64,000 nt of DNA, taken from the NCBI RefSeq assembly GCF_014898815.1, contig NW_026515540.1:992001-1056000 (forward strand). Direction: 5' to 3'. The notes under the pieces are model-generated. The model had not been told where the DNA came from. It searched no databases and saw nothing but the letters and a program-made list of their open reading frames with translations. Below, piece by piece: positions 26,833-37,692 of this stretch. Numbering within the stretch: the first letter of the stretch is position 1; each line of letters starts with the position of its first letter. This DNA is from Panonychus citri (lineage: Eukaryota > Arthropoda > Arachnida > Trombidiformes > Tetranychidae). Position numbers and translations under genes: made by a program.

Positions 26833-27243
26833 TTAGCGTCCCCACATCGGGGGTGAGGGATGACGGAAGCCAATTCCGCCGCCATAACCGTAATAAGGAA
26901 AGTAAAGCGAGTAGCCGATGCTGAAGGCGTTTGATGTTCCCATGGAGAGAATCACAATTAAGGAAACAATTGTTAACAATTTAACGACCTGTTTATGATG
27001 AGGATTTTAAGGGAAATCAATTTTAAGTTAATTGTTTAGAAAAATAGAGTTTTGTTTCGAGGGTAAATTACTTTTCCATTAGTCTTTCGGATAAAACTGA
27101 TCATAAAAGATCAACAATCGTTGTGATTGACAATTCAATCAATTATATGGTCACAATTAACTTGGATTGTTTTACAATTAAGGGGAAACAAGGATCTATG
27201 GAGGACAATTAAATCTTTTACTTACCAAATTTTGAGAAATCAT
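26833..27243 (-). CDS. Small secreted Gly/Tyr-rich peptide
   Basis: Two exons on the minus strand: 27243-27226 (six codons, MISQNL) and 26988-26833, joined by a 237 bp intron with a GTAAG donor and an AAACAG acceptor, both in phase 0. The 57-residue product has a signal peptide (VVKLLTIVSLIVILSMGTSNA) followed by a mature peptide of about 30 residues with SIGYSLYFPYYGYGGGIG and ending PPMWGR. Codons are clearly GC-richer than the flanks, which supports real coding. A TATATAAA box lies upstream on the same strand, about 31 bases before a CCAGTT initiator-like site. No family is recognised. Gly/Tyr-rich secreted peptides occur in cuticle and in antimicrobial peptides, but the function is open. 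Confidence 0.7.
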
Positions 27244-27301
27244 GATTAACTTGATCACTTTTAAGTTTCAATGGAATAAGTTTCAACTAATTTTCATTAA
27301 C

Positions 27302-27334
27302 TGGACAATCAACAATTTACTGACCATTTATATA
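27302..27334 (-). promoter_or_regulatory. TATA box and initiator of the Gly/Tyr peptide gene
   Basis: On the minus strand TATATAAA spans 27334-27327, and a CCAGTT start-site-like word has its A at 27302. The spacing of about 31 bases is standard for TATA-type promoters, and about 59 bases of 5' UTR would follow. Confidence 0.5.
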
Positions 27335-28465
27335 CTTTTATTAGGATTTGCTTGACAAGTGGACTTGAACTGACCTCACCCAGGGAAACTAATTACAACA
27401 ATTAATTAATATTTACATTAGTTTAATAGTCAACTAAATTACAGAAATTGTTTAATCAAAAGTGATGGTCAATTGTGTAACATCAAATTAATTGTACTGG
27501 TCATTTAAAGCATCATCCCCATAGGATATTGAAAAAATCCTAAGATTGTTCAAAATTAAAGCTAATTAACTAGTCAATTAAAAAATAATAATTTAATCAA
27601 CTAAATTTCACCTGAAAAGTTAATTGTAACAATATGTTTATTATATTTGGGTGAACAATTCAACTCTAATTAAAATTGTTGACCTGTATCATTGATTATC
27701 ATAAGGCTTTTAATTTAAATATTAAGAATAACATATTTATCAGTCTAATTAATTTACAATTTAACTAATCATCTAAACTGTTAATTTGTTTCTTATGATT
27801 AAAAAACAACAACAACAACAACAAAAGAGACAAAAATTAAGATTAACAATTAACTTTGGATTATTTATTCCTGGTTAACTGAATTCACAATTAACTGTTT
27901 AACTTGTCAAGCTTATCAATTGTTTCAATACAACAATTAATTGTTCTGTTAACCTTGTTAACAATTAAGCAACGAATTGAATATCTGACATGATGATTTC
28001 GTTTTTTTGATTTGGTTTCAAAAAAAAAAGATCAACAATTAACAAAACGGTTGATCGTTGCTAGAAAACCAATTGGACTATTTAAAGATGAATCGAATTG
28101 GTTAATTGTGATTGGAACCATTTCAAGTTCACTTTGGTTGATTGATGATACACAATAAATGTAAATAGAATCATTTGTTAATCATGATTAACTTTTTTTT
28201 GTTTTTATTTCATCTTGATTACACTCATGTGATAAATATTACGTTTTCAAACCGGGACTATTGTTGTGACTATGGCAAATTGACTTGAATACATTGAGAT
28301 GTGATTTCCAAAAGGCCTAACTGATGAGGTCCCCCAAAGAATATTAATATTCACACATATTAGTTTTTTTTTCTTTCTTAAATCATTGAAATAACAAAAC
28401 AAAACCAGGATAAAGAAAAAAAAACACATCATCTTGGAGAAAGCAGGAAAAATAGTAGAATATGA
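27335..28465. other. Non-coding stretch upstream of the Gly/Tyr peptide gene
   Basis: AT-rich DNA between the Gly/Tyr peptide promoter and the 3' end of the V-ATPase G gene. A short CAA repeat lies near 27806. The frame at 28247-28432 (-) is Phe-rich, has no family features and lies in the V-ATPase 3' UTR. Nothing else seen. Confidence 0.5.
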
Positions 28466-28981
28466 TTAAGATTTTAAGTTACGATGTAATGAAGGTTCAA
28501 CGTTACAAATAACCATATCTAGTAAATCTTGTATGACCTTATCTTTGGTACCGGCCACTTTTTTATGCATAGCATCCAATCTGGTTCGGGTTTCTTGTTC
28601 AATCTTTACTTGCTCGTCGTCCTTTGATCCCATGTGTTTCTTTTCATAGGCCGAGAAAGCATCTAACCTTTCTTTACGGAATTTCTCAATCTCAATGATC
28701 GCCTCTTCTTTTGCTTGTTTCAGTCTTCTTGCCTTTTTCCTTCTAGCCTCAGAGACCTGAATAAGAAAATGAACAAAAGAAACAAAAGAGAAATATGTAC
28801 GTTTATAAGTATAATTATGTATATAGAATGAAGGTTAAATGGAAAAAGAATAAATTGAAAGATAAACAATCACTACTATTGGAGAAAATTAAATGTCAGA
28901 GAAAAAACATTTTCTTACCTTTTCAGCAGCTTTTTTCTCGGCATCAAGAAGCTTTCTGATTCCTTCTGATTGACTCGCCAT
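28466..28981 (-). CDS. V-type proton ATPase subunit G
   Basis: Two exons, 28981-28919 and 28756-28466, with a 162 bp phase 0 intron (GTAAG donor, TTCAG acceptor), give 117 residues, close to the 118 of vertebrate G subunits. The N-terminus MASQSEGIRKLLDAEKKAAE and the following RRLKQAKEEA segment match the conserved G-subunit start; the rest is a charged coiled coil. Subunit G pairs with E in the peripheral stalk that holds the V1 ATPase sector to the membrane V0 sector, allowing ATP-driven proton pumping into organelles. The gene is head to head with the PET100-like gene; 497 bp separate the two start codons. Confidence 0.95.
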
Positions 28982-29181
28982 TTTTGTAACTCTTTATACT
29001 TGGACAAGAGATCTAAGTAAATTTGGGACTAGAGATCAACTTGGGAATGTTAAGAAGGAGGAAGAGAAAATTAAAAACGCTAATTAGGTGTAAGAAATTT
29101 ATTAACTTCTCAATGTCATTCACTGTCATCAAAACAACACCCAAATATTAACCAGAAAATTATAGAGTCGAATCGCATTAC

Positions 29182-29199
29182 AGTGGCGACATCTCGTGA
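29182..29199. promoter_or_regulatory. GC-rich motif in the V-ATPase G / PET100-like shared promoter
   Basis: AGTGGCGACATCTCGTGA stands out in an AT-rich intergenic region. On the minus strand its CACGAGATGTCGCCAC resembles GATGGCGAC at 963 and the CTCF-like site at 55392, with mismatches to the CTCF consensus. Its place between two divergent housekeeping genes suggests a promoter or insulator factor site. Confidence 0.35.
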
Positions 29200-29478
29200 A
29201 TTTTTCTTTCTTTTCTTCATGAGGGTTTGTTTACATTTTTGTTTTCTCGTTTCACTTTTTTTTTCTCAGTGATAATTAATTAATTTCTCAATTAACTAAT
29301 CACAATATTTAACATTCTTTGTAATTGTAAGTAAAATTAATATTTTCGCATGTAACTCAAGGCTTTGTTTGCCTTAAAGGTTGGTGATTGATTCTAAATC
29401 GTTGGTTTTTTTTTGTTATTGTTTTGTTTTCTCTTTTAGGTTTGGTCTCGTTTCTGTTGTTGCTTTTTAATTGTTGTC

Positions 29479-29703
29479 ATGGCGGGTTGGAAGACCGAAA
29501 GTCTCCGTGTTTTTGTGTACATTTTTTTCCCCATCGCCATGTTTAGCATCTACAATGAGCCTAAAATTTATGAGGCTACTTTGATGCCGTTTCGCAAGTT
29601 GCAAGTTGACACAGATAAACTTGAAAGAGAGGAACGAGATGCAATAATTAAAACATTGAATCGTCGGGCTTTAGATGAAGCTTTAAAGAAACGAGAAGAT
29701 TAG
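29479..29703 (+). CDS. PET100-like cytochrome c oxidase assembly protein
   Basis: Single coding exon of 74 residues starting MAGWKTESLRVFVYIFFPIA, with one hydrophobic segment at about 10-23 and a charged helical tail (KLEREERDA, then ALKKRED). Length, the early ESLR/EIFR-type element followed by a Phe-Pro-x-Ala-Met-Phe membrane segment, and the charged tail match PET100, a small inner-membrane protein needed for complex IV biogenesis in mitochondria. The start is the first ATG after a TTTTAG acceptor-like site near 29440; a GTAAGT donor near 29329 suggests a 5' UTR intron. Similarity is over a short protein, so the family call is likely but not certain. Confidence 0.7.
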   Translation: MAGWKTESLRVFVYIFFPIAMFSIYNEPKIYEATLMPFRKLQVDTDKLEREERDAIIKTLNRRALDEALKKRED

Positions 29704-30388
29704 TAAATTTAATGGTTTAATCGTCGCTGGTTTATGTACTTTTTTTTATATTAAGGTGCTACAAAAATTGATCCTACCGAGAGTAATTATAATTATAATT
29801 TTGACAATTTATTGTTAAGAAAATGTTTTAACCGTTAAAAAGGCCATTGAACCAACGGATGGATATTAATGATACTTCCTGTTTACTGTGGTACAATCAA
29901 AGAAGGAAATTAGACCTAAATTTTGGATTAATCAGTGGTCCCTGTTGTTCTAATATAAATTATCGTCATGATTATCTTATGAGTAAATTAACACCAATCT
30001 GTTAATTGGCCTCGTTTCACCTAAAGATTGAGGAATCACATGTTTATCAAAACAATACAAACCCTTACAATCATAAGCAACACTAAAAATAAAGTGATAA
30101 GCTAAATTATGTAAATTCAATTTAATTGTAAAGGGATTGTTGTGATAATTTTGCCCTTTTTTTACACACAATAGTGTTAAAAGCACACAAGTGATGTAAA
30201 TATTAGCCTTAAATTAATAATTATAACTTGTTATCAACAAACAAACAAATTGATAATAGAAATTAATTTCATTTCTCTCTTCAGTAACCAAGGTAAGCTA
30301 GAGAATCAACTTGATTAGATCAAAATTTTCTAAACTAAATCAATTTAATCTTCAATCAGTCATTGATTCTAAAATTGGACAAATCAAA
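29704..30388. other. Intergenic, PET100-like to CUB gene
   Basis: AT-rich. The minus-strand frame at 29977-30186 has no family features. A CTCTTCAG acceptor-like site with a GTAAGC donor just after it (about 30291) may mark a tiny 5' UTR exon of the CUB gene. Confidence 0.4.
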
Positions 30389-31884
30389 ATGTTCAAACTT
30401 TCAACAATTTACTCTTTTACTTTGATTGTTTCCATAATTAGTTTACTAACTGTTCCAAGTTTTTGTCAACTTTTCACAAGAAGTCAAAATGGTGAGTTTA
30501 ATTTTCTCGCTAATTAATGCAACAATTAACTTTGTCTTTTTCTTCAGTGTTCAACAATCTTTTATCACCGATGATCCCTCGATCAGAGTGTTACACTTCA
30601 GCTGACAATCGAGTGGGGTTATGTATGCCCAAAGCCGCGTGTTCGTCCACCGGTGGTATTGTCGCTGGAAATTGTGGCCTTTTAATGGCCTGTTGTATCT
30701 GTGAGTAAATCATTTATCCATCTAAGTCATTTCGATCTGTTTGTATTTTAATTTCTTTCGAATTCTTGTCTCAACTAGATCAAGGAACATGTCGTTCAGT
30801 GATTAGTGCCAATGAGAGTTATTTTGTATCGCCACAATATCCGACCCTTCAAACGGAACGTCTCAACCCACCGATGTGCATTTTCACCTTACACCGAAAC
30901 AATTTGATCCAAAAGTATCCAATTTGTCAGATACGATTAGATTTTGATGAATTTTCATTGGCACCGCCAAGAAATGGTTCGTGTGGTTATCTAACTGATT
31001 CATTTGTTATTTCGGGAGCTTCTAATTTCAATTCAACTGGACTGCCCGCTAATGGCCTTTGTGGGGATCTGACCGGTCAACATGTTTACATTGACGTTGA
31101 TCCCGCCGAGATTAATGAACCTTTGTTACTTGTTGTCAATACCGCTAATGAGGAAATGTATAACCGTAAATGGAGCATCAGAATTCAACAGATTCCTTGT
31201 CAATCGCCATTTCGAGCGCCCTCCGGGTGTCTTCAGTATTACACCTCAACTTCGGGGACAGTTGAGTCACTAAATTACCGAGGGATGCCTCGATCTCGAC
31301 CTTACAATCAACAACAAGGTTCAGTTAGCTCTTCGATCACTTCGCTACTTTTACCGACTCAAAGTCCAAACTATTTCCACAATATGAACTATGGTATTTG
31401 TATCGCTCAAGCTCCTCGAAGTTGTGGTATCCGTTGGACTTCAGCCGATTTTGATTTTGGTGGTTTTCGTAAATCACAATCGGGTGTTGGTTACCAAAAT
31501 CCAAACATTGTCAGCTCTGGATGTACAGTTAATCGAGGTCAATCGGACGGCGGCGATTATGTCGTCATACCTTCGGGATCAGCTGATGGATTAACAATGA
31601 CTCAAGATCGATTCTGTGGTCAAAGATTAGCTTCGGTTGATGGTTCATCTCTTTCGACCCCAATCACCAGTAAGTAACCAAATTAAATTTTCTAATCAAC
31701 ACTAAATTCAATCAACAAACTGATCATAATTAAAACTAATCTCTCTTGACTTTTTCTTCCCTAAGGTTACAGTAAACCTTTCGTACTATACGTTCACAGC
31801 GATGACACTGATGACCTTGTCTTCACTGGACCAACGAATCAAAAAGGTTTCGCCTTAAAATATGAACAAATCACTTGCTCGTAA
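30389..31884 (+). CDS. Secreted protein with a Cys-rich clip-like module and two CUB domains
   Basis: Four exons: 30389-30491, 30548-30700, 30779-31669 and 31766-31884, with introns of 56, 78 and 96 bp, all after codon position 1, giving 421 residues. A signal peptide covers about 1-28 (ends PSFC). A six-cysteine module at about 47-84 (CYTSADNRVGLC to CGLLMACC) resembles clip-type folds. Two CUB regions follow, about 90-195 (CRSVISANESYFVSPQYP) and about 200-420, ending FALKYEQITCS; the CGDL and CGQRL elements are typical of arthropod CUB proteins. CUB domains bind proteins or glycans outside the cell. No protease domain is present. An AATAAA lies 83 bases after the stop. The ligand is unknown. 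Confidence 0.85.
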
Positions 31885-31966
31885 TTAAGAAAAAAACAAT
31901 TAATAATCACAATCGAAATGATTAACAAATTTGTACAACATTTATGTTTCTTTATTTTAAGAAAAC

Positions 31967-31972
31967 AATAAA
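31967..31972 (+). terminator. Polyadenylation signal of the CUB gene
   Basis: Canonical AATAAA 83 bases after the CUB stop codon and about 290 bases before the next gene's ATG on the same strand. Confidence 0.6.
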
Positions 31973-32261
31973 GAGCTGAAAAGTGATCTTACCTTTCCAC
32001 TAAATTGTTACGATTTATCTAAATGATTACCAAATCAATAGAAAGGTAAACAATTAACTAATTGACAATTAGAATTGTTGATAGATAAATGAATCTTCAA
32101 TTAACCGCCACTGGCAAACGAATGATGAAATCACATGTTTACTTTTTCTCTCTCAAAATAAAAACAATTTTGTCAAAATTTTCTCAATTGAGACAATTTT
32201 ACTCCCAATGTTTTGACTTTTACACTAATCAAGTGATTGATTTTACAATAATCAGTTAATC

Positions 32262-32804
32262 ATGTCATCAACGGTTCTGCCAGTGGTTCGTAATTTGTTA
32301 AAGAGGAGAGTTGAGAATGGCAACTTTGATAAGATATTAGAAAAGGTAATTGTCTCTTTAATTGTTGGAGTGTTTTCAATTTCTCATCTTAATTGTTTCG
32401 ATTGTCTGATTCTCGATTAGGTTACTATTGTCAAGGCGGGTGGAGGAAATTTAACCGCCGAGGTTGTTATCGACAAGGAACACTCGAACCGAAGTGGTGG
32501 ACTTCATGGTGCATTTATCGCTACTCTAGTCGATGTTATGTCGACTTTGGCTTTGGCCTCATCGGAGGTCGAACTGATTTCTGGGGATGTAGCTGATTTC
32601 TCAGAATCAGCCTCAGCTTCCGTCGCTTTAAATGTCACCTACATTCGTCCGATGACCATTGGTCAAACCTTACTAATCGAGTGTAGTACATTGAATCGAG
32701 GACGAACCATGGCCTATTTGAATGTCGATCTGCTTAATAAGGACGAGGGCAAATTAATTGCTCGAGGAACTCATTCAAAAATGTTATTTAATAAGTCAAA
32801 ATGA
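32262..32804 (+). CDS. Acyl-CoA thioesterase 13-like hotdog protein
   Basis: Two exons, 32262-32345 and 32421-32804, with a 75 bp phase 0 intron, give 155 residues. The hotdog core is clear: EHSNRSGGLHGAFIATLVD at about 48-66 corresponds to the N...G-x-L-H-G-G...D catalytic helix region of ACOT13/THEM2, with Asn51, Gly58 and Asp66 at the expected places. The C-terminal DLLNKDEGKLIARGTHSK also matches the family. ACOT13 hydrolyses medium- and long-chain acyl-CoA as a tetramer associated with mitochondria. The N-terminus lacks an obvious cleavable presequence. Only 290 bp separate it from the CUB gene's polyA signal. Confidence 0.93.
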
Positions 32805-33818
32805 TCAAAGTATTAGTGTAATTATGATCAACTTGTTCAGGCTGAGTTAATTGTCCACTGATTAGATGATGATCAAGGAAGTTATTTCATTCAATTTGAA
32901 TGTGAATCAATTAATTGCTAGTGAAGTTTTCACAAGAGCAATTCAAATTGTCTTGAAAATATTATATTAATAAGTGTTTTAATTACCTTGATATCGTAAT
33001 TGTAGTTTTAAAATGCGTTTATATTACAATTTATATTCTGTAATCAAATGAAAATAATTTAATAAACAGATTAAAGTCTCGACAATTGAGGAAAATGTAA
33101 AGTTAATTGTGCAAATTAATTATCGCTCGTTGTTTTAATTCAATTGACATGTTTGTTATCACTTAGTTGATTTAATCACTACGACAATCAAATGAGATTT
33201 TTCTTTAATCATCTTAACTTAAATGTTAATTACGATCACATTTCTTGTTACCGATTATCAATGATAACTTTTAATTGTGAAAAAAAAGTTCACTAATTAC
33301 TTATCGACCAACAATCAGTTCAGATGAACGAGTCAATTTACTTCCGCTATTTAATTTTATTAATAGTTTATTATCATTACTTTGCCTTTAAATAGCCTAA
33401 TCACAATCTAAACTTGATTGTAGTCTTATCTTAATCATCACCTTTATTCAGGTTAACCAATCTGATTGACCGGTTCAATATTTCATCTTTCACTTTCATT
33501 TCTCTTTCATCTTCATCTTCATCTTTATCCTCATCCTCATCATCATCATCATCATCATCTTCCTCCTCCTCATCACCATTAACAGCATCTTCATCATAAC
33601 CCAATCAATTTGATTCCATTTTTGACCCATTTGAGTTGATCGCAATCACTTTAATACGAAAGGCTAATTGTGTTTCTTTCGAGAGTCAATTTGATTTTCT
33701 CATCATATTCGTTCATTTAATCAACCCAATCAGTTAGTTGATCAAAAATTAACTGGTCAGTTTTTAGTGTTTCATTTACTGTGTCGTTACTGTGACGATT
33801 AAATTGTGCTGTCAAATC
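32805..33818. other. Intergenic, ACOT13-like to small secreted peptide
   Basis: AT-rich, with a dense CATCATC/TCCTC tract at about 33485-33600. No gene seen; the right end probably includes the promoter and 5' UTR of the peptide gene. Confidence 0.4.
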
Positions 33819-34052
33819 ATGAATTACCAACGAATCCTTTTCCTAATGATCATTGTATCAGTTTTAATTATGATTTTCTTTGTAGATGACAGTTCAACAG
33901 CGATTACCAGGAAGATGCGTCGACGAAAAAAGTTAATTGCTGCAACCAAAGCGTTAATTTTACCTTATTTAAAGGCAAATATTGCCAAAGGAGGTAAAGT
34001 CATTTACAGCGCACCAACAATTAAGTTTGAAGATTCAATTTACATTGGTTAA
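33819..34052 (+). CDS. Small secreted or anchored basic peptide, 77 residues
   Basis: Single-exon frame from the ATG at 33819. Residues about 4-22 are a hydrophobic signal or anchor (ILFLMIIVSVLIMIFFV). A strongly basic stretch RKMRRRKK (about 31-38) could be a furin-type processing site. It is followed by a segment ending KFEDSIYIG. The frame remains open a little upstream but without an ATG. No family is recognised. The layout (signal, basic cleavage site, about 40-residue tail) fits a secreted propeptide, or a type II membrane peptide if the signal is not cleaved. Confidence 0.55.
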   Translation: MNYQRILFLMIIVSVLIMIFFVDDSSTAITRKMRRRKKLIAATKALILPYLKANIAKGGKVIYSAPTIKFEDSIYIG

Positions 34053-34611
34053 CCATCTTCAACACAATCACCATAACCAATAAATCAAAAATGGGAATTA
34101 GTGATTAAAACCCAAAAAATCAACAATCAGATTCGAAATCAGCCTTATATTGATTTTAATTGTAAATTTCTCCAAACTAATCATCTCGTTCATCTCATTA
34201 GATAATTGTTTCTACAACTCTTATTATCAATTAATTGTTTTCTTTCCTGAAACTCACCAATTTAAAATAAATTCTCATCAAAAATTTGTAAAAATTTTTT
34301 CTTCTATTTGATTGTAAACTAAAAACAATAAAACGAAACCATTTTGACCACAATTGATTTTCATTCTAATTAAATATTAGATCAAATCACATTTTCTATG
34401 AAAATGATTGACACAAATTCACTTTAATAGTAAATCAAAGTTTCTTCAATTAAGCGCCAAAAATGAGTCGATGTGAGAAAATCACATGTTCATATCATAT
34501 GATTTTCTGTGAATTTTGTTTATTTACATTTTCTTTTCTTTTTTGTTTTGTTTTGTTTATTTAATTGTTTTCTATTTAATTTTGATTTAAATTTTTAATT
34601 ATCCTAGAAAA
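34053..34611. other. Intergenic, small peptide to ATPAF2-like gene
   Basis: AT-rich 3' UTR and promoter DNA. An AATAAA-like word occurs near 34327. No gene seen. Confidence 0.4.
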
Positions 34612-35484
34612 ATGTCTTCTCTTAATTTGTTTCGTTTTCTATTGAGAAGTGACTCTGTTCACAATTTAGATCGGGTTCTGGTTAAAGTGAATGTCGGTTA
34701 TTTTGTTAATTCATATAAAAGGTTTTCCAGTGAATCAAAACATCGTAAACGTTTTTACAAAGATGTCTCAGTAATTAATTCTGATGATTTATATGAGATT
34801 TGTTTAGATGGTAAAAGGATAAAGACACCATTTAATAAACTGGTTCAAGTGAAATCTCAACAATTAGCTTTGATGGTTGCCAATGAATGGAAATGTCAAC
34901 TGGATACGATTAAAAGTTACGAGATGCATTTAACCAATTTAACCAATTGTGCCATAGATAATCCTGAGAATCACACCAAAGAGACTTTAGCTAATTCAAT
35001 ATTGGAATTTTTAGCCACCGATACGATTTGTTTCCGTCTTCGAGAACCCGTTGATTTGTACAAATTACAAATCACTCGCTGGGATCCAATGATTGATTGG
35101 CTTTCAACTCGATACAATTGTCAGGTTCCATTGACGGAGGACGTTTTCCTCCCTCCAATCCCACCGGTAACCCAATCGACTCTCCATCGACACCTTCTTT
35201 CATATAACCAATGGTCTCTTCATGGTATCTATTCAATCACCGAATCACTTAAATCAGTTATCCTGACATTGGCGTTAATTGATAAAAAGATCTCAGTTAA
35301 TGAAGCAGTTAGTCTATCAAGGCTCGAACTTGAATATCAAACATCAATCTGGGGAAACGTTGAATGGGCCCATACAATTGAATTAATGATGACTCGAGCT
35401 CGAGTCTCAGCTGCTTTGTTATTTGTATTCACTAATTCAGAATCATTTAAATCAATCACCAAATCGAAAACATCATCTTACTAA
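34612..35484 (+). CDS. Mitochondrial ATP synthase F1 assembly chaperone (ATP12/ATPAF2 family)
   Basis: Intronless, 290 residues, matching the about 289 of the human protein. The N-terminus (MSSLNLFRFLLRSDSVHNLD) is basic and amphipathic with no acidic residue before position 14, as in a mitochondrial presequence. The family core starts at RFYKDVSV and includes the LDGKRIKTP element (about 66-74). Later features are LATDTICFR, ITRWDPMIDW and, near the C-terminus, SRLELEYQTSIWG and VEWAHTIE, which correspond to the conserved EEEFQ...WG..EWAH block. ATP12 binds the F1 alpha subunit before hexamer assembly in the matrix. Start chosen as the first in-frame ATG. Confidence 0.95.
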   Translation: MSSLNLFRFLLRSDSVHNLDRVLVKVNVGYFVNSYKRFSSESKHRKRFYKDVSVINSDDLYEICLDGKRIKTPFNKLVQVKSQQLALMVANEWKCQLDTIKSYEMHLTNLTNCAIDNPENHTKETLANSILEFLATDTICFRLREPVDLYKLQITRWDPMIDWLSTRYNCQVPLTEDVFLPPIPPVTQSTLHRHLLSYNQWSLHGIYSITESLKSVILTLALIDKKISVNEAVSLSRLELEYQTSIWGNVEWAHTIELMMTRARVSAALLFVFTNSESFKSITKSKTSSY

Positions 35485-37257
35485 ATTGTTCTAAGTCCAA
35501 ATTAATGTTAGTTATCAAATCGATTCAGACTAATCAAAAACAAATTGACAATCGACTAGTTATAAATCAACTTGAATTGGAAACTAATAATCATACATAT
35601 TTCCACTGTTCACTCAACAGTCTAATGTAAGTAACAATTAAATTAAAATCTCTCATTAATAACCTTCCCTTTTAATTGTTATTGTTTTTTCCTATTGTTT
35701 TCTTGTTCCCTGTTTACAATTATAGATTGGATTCTTAATCACAACACCTTTAATCATGATGATGATGATCATCTTTCGATTGGATTAATGAATTACCTTC
35801 ATCTTCTTGGATGGTTAATGATTAGTGTTAATTTGAATGATGTTTATTAACTCAAGGCTATTAAATTAAATTGGAAATCAAATGAGAGAGTCAACAATTA
35901 ACCATATTCACCATATGATTTACACAAAAGGCCTTTTATTGTCTTGGTAATTAAATCGCAAGGACAATTTAAATATCCCAATGGAGATTAACCAACATCA
36001 TCTTAGAGTTGATTGAAAATGAGAAACATTATTTAACCATTACAATTAATGTTTTACTCAATTAAGATGATTACTACAAACAATTAACCATGACGGATAG
36101 TGTATCGATGAAAACAAAACCATATACACTTATTACAATTAACAATTAAGGGAACTACAAAATCATGAGTGTAAATTATTTTCGGTTAATCAGTTAATTG
36201 TTTCTATTTCTCTCTCACACAATTAACTTTAATTCCAGGTAATGATTAACTTCCATTGTAATTGTTTTATTTTCTTTTTCTTTTTTTATTTAATTTGATT
36301 TGATTTTCGATTGTTTAACTTTCTCATCAATGATTATGGTTCCTCCACAATTACAATCATAATAATAAACAATTAACTTTAAACAATTAACGATTAATGC
36401 CTAGAGGTGAAACAATTTCTTACTTTCTCTCTATTCATCCAAACAATTAAATCGTACAATTATTATTATCTAATTAATTTAATTAACTAACTAATTGTAT
36501 AGATGAAAAATTTTAATTTCTCATCACCTTTCCGGTTAATCAATGATCAATTAAAAGCAATCAATGATTCATCATTTATTATTGATTGTTAGCTTATCAT
36601 TATCGACCTTAAACAATTTACTCCAAGTTTAATCGTATTTGAGTTAATTGTTATTGATCAATTAACAACAAACTAAATTATTTACATATTAAAACACGGA
36701 AATGAAACTTAAATTATTGCAAACAATTCAAGGTAAGTGTGATTATTGGTTAAATTGTCACAATCAATTCAGTTGTAAGGGTAAGCAAATTGACATAATC
36801 CAGGTTAATGTACAAAATGATTAACTAATAGCTATCAATAATTAAGTAAATCAAGTAAAAGGCTAATCAATACAATAGTTCAGGTAATTTAGTTAAACAA
36901 TCAATAAATAATTACAATAATTATGATGATAATTAAATATTGATGAGTTTATCCTTTTGGTTAGTTTATTAGAAACAAAAGAAAAGAGAACAAAAAAATT
37001 AACGAAAATTAACTAATTGTTGTCAACCTTAATCACTAAATGATCACCTTTAATCACTTAATTACAATCCAAACAAATTGTCCCCTTTTGGTTTGGTATA
37101 ATCAACCAAACTTGACTTAATTAACCAACCAGAACAATTTGTTTAAATATGAATGGTTTCCAATGAAAATAAATCAGTTACAATTTGGTTACTCAACAAT
37201 CAACAACAACAACAATTTAAATTATTATTTAAACACCAACACCAACAATCAACGAAA
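35485..37257. other. AT-rich stretch between ATPAF2-like and Gly-repeat protein genes
   Basis: Isolated donor-like words (GTAAGT at 35628 and 36732) have no convincing coding partners. An ATG at 36701 followed by GTAAGT could be a first exon, but its product lacks a signal and I could not find a matching second exon. A TTTAAATA box near 37142 and a TCAGTT word near 37180 may be the promoter of the next gene. Confidence 0.4.
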
Positions 37258-37692
37258 ATGGTTTCAAAAAGTTTCATTATTTGTGCTCTTTTAATCACAA
37301 TTGCATTGATCATGGAGGTTCAAGCTGGAGGTAAGTGATTAACTAATTGTCATTTTCTTAATTGTTTAACTAACTTTCAATTCTGATCATTGATAGACAA
37401 AGGATCCAACATTATCCTCGGCGGTGGTCCTGGTGGTGGGCGACTTGTTTTATCAACGGTAATTAACTGACCATTTATTAGATTGTGATGAGTGTTTATC
37501 ATTTGGACTATTAGTTGATTTAATTGTAATTTTCTTGTTAATTGTTTACAGGGTAAGAAAGGAAAAGGATCAAACATAATTAGCCAAGGAGGATTCGGAG
37601 GTGGTGATGTTATTTTGTCCACCGGGAAAAAGGGCAAAGGGTCAAACATTATCCTGACCCGAAGAGCAACTGTTATTTCTGGTCGTCGATAA
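37258..37692 (+). CDS. Secreted Gly-rich protein with a 24-residue repeat
   Basis: Three exons, 37258-37330, 37397-37458 and 37552-37692, with introns of 66 and 93 bp, give 91 residues. The signal peptide runs to about residue 23 (ends MEVQA). The mature chain is almost wholly repeat: KGSNII begins three units at about residues 26, 50 and 74. The first two also share a GGG/GGFGGG core, then RLVLST or DVILST and GKKG. The last unit ends in basic residues (VISGRR). The start at 37258 is preferred over in-frame 37153 because only the downstream Met heads a signal peptide. No known family. Alternating Gly-rich turns and beta-prone VILS strands suggest a structural or assembling secreted protein. 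Confidence 0.72.

Noticed and set aside
36701..36732. First-exon-like ATG followed by GTAAGT, possible alternative start for the KGSNII protein
   Set aside because: Phase fits exon 2 at 37397, but it would remove the signal peptide; no other partner exon found.
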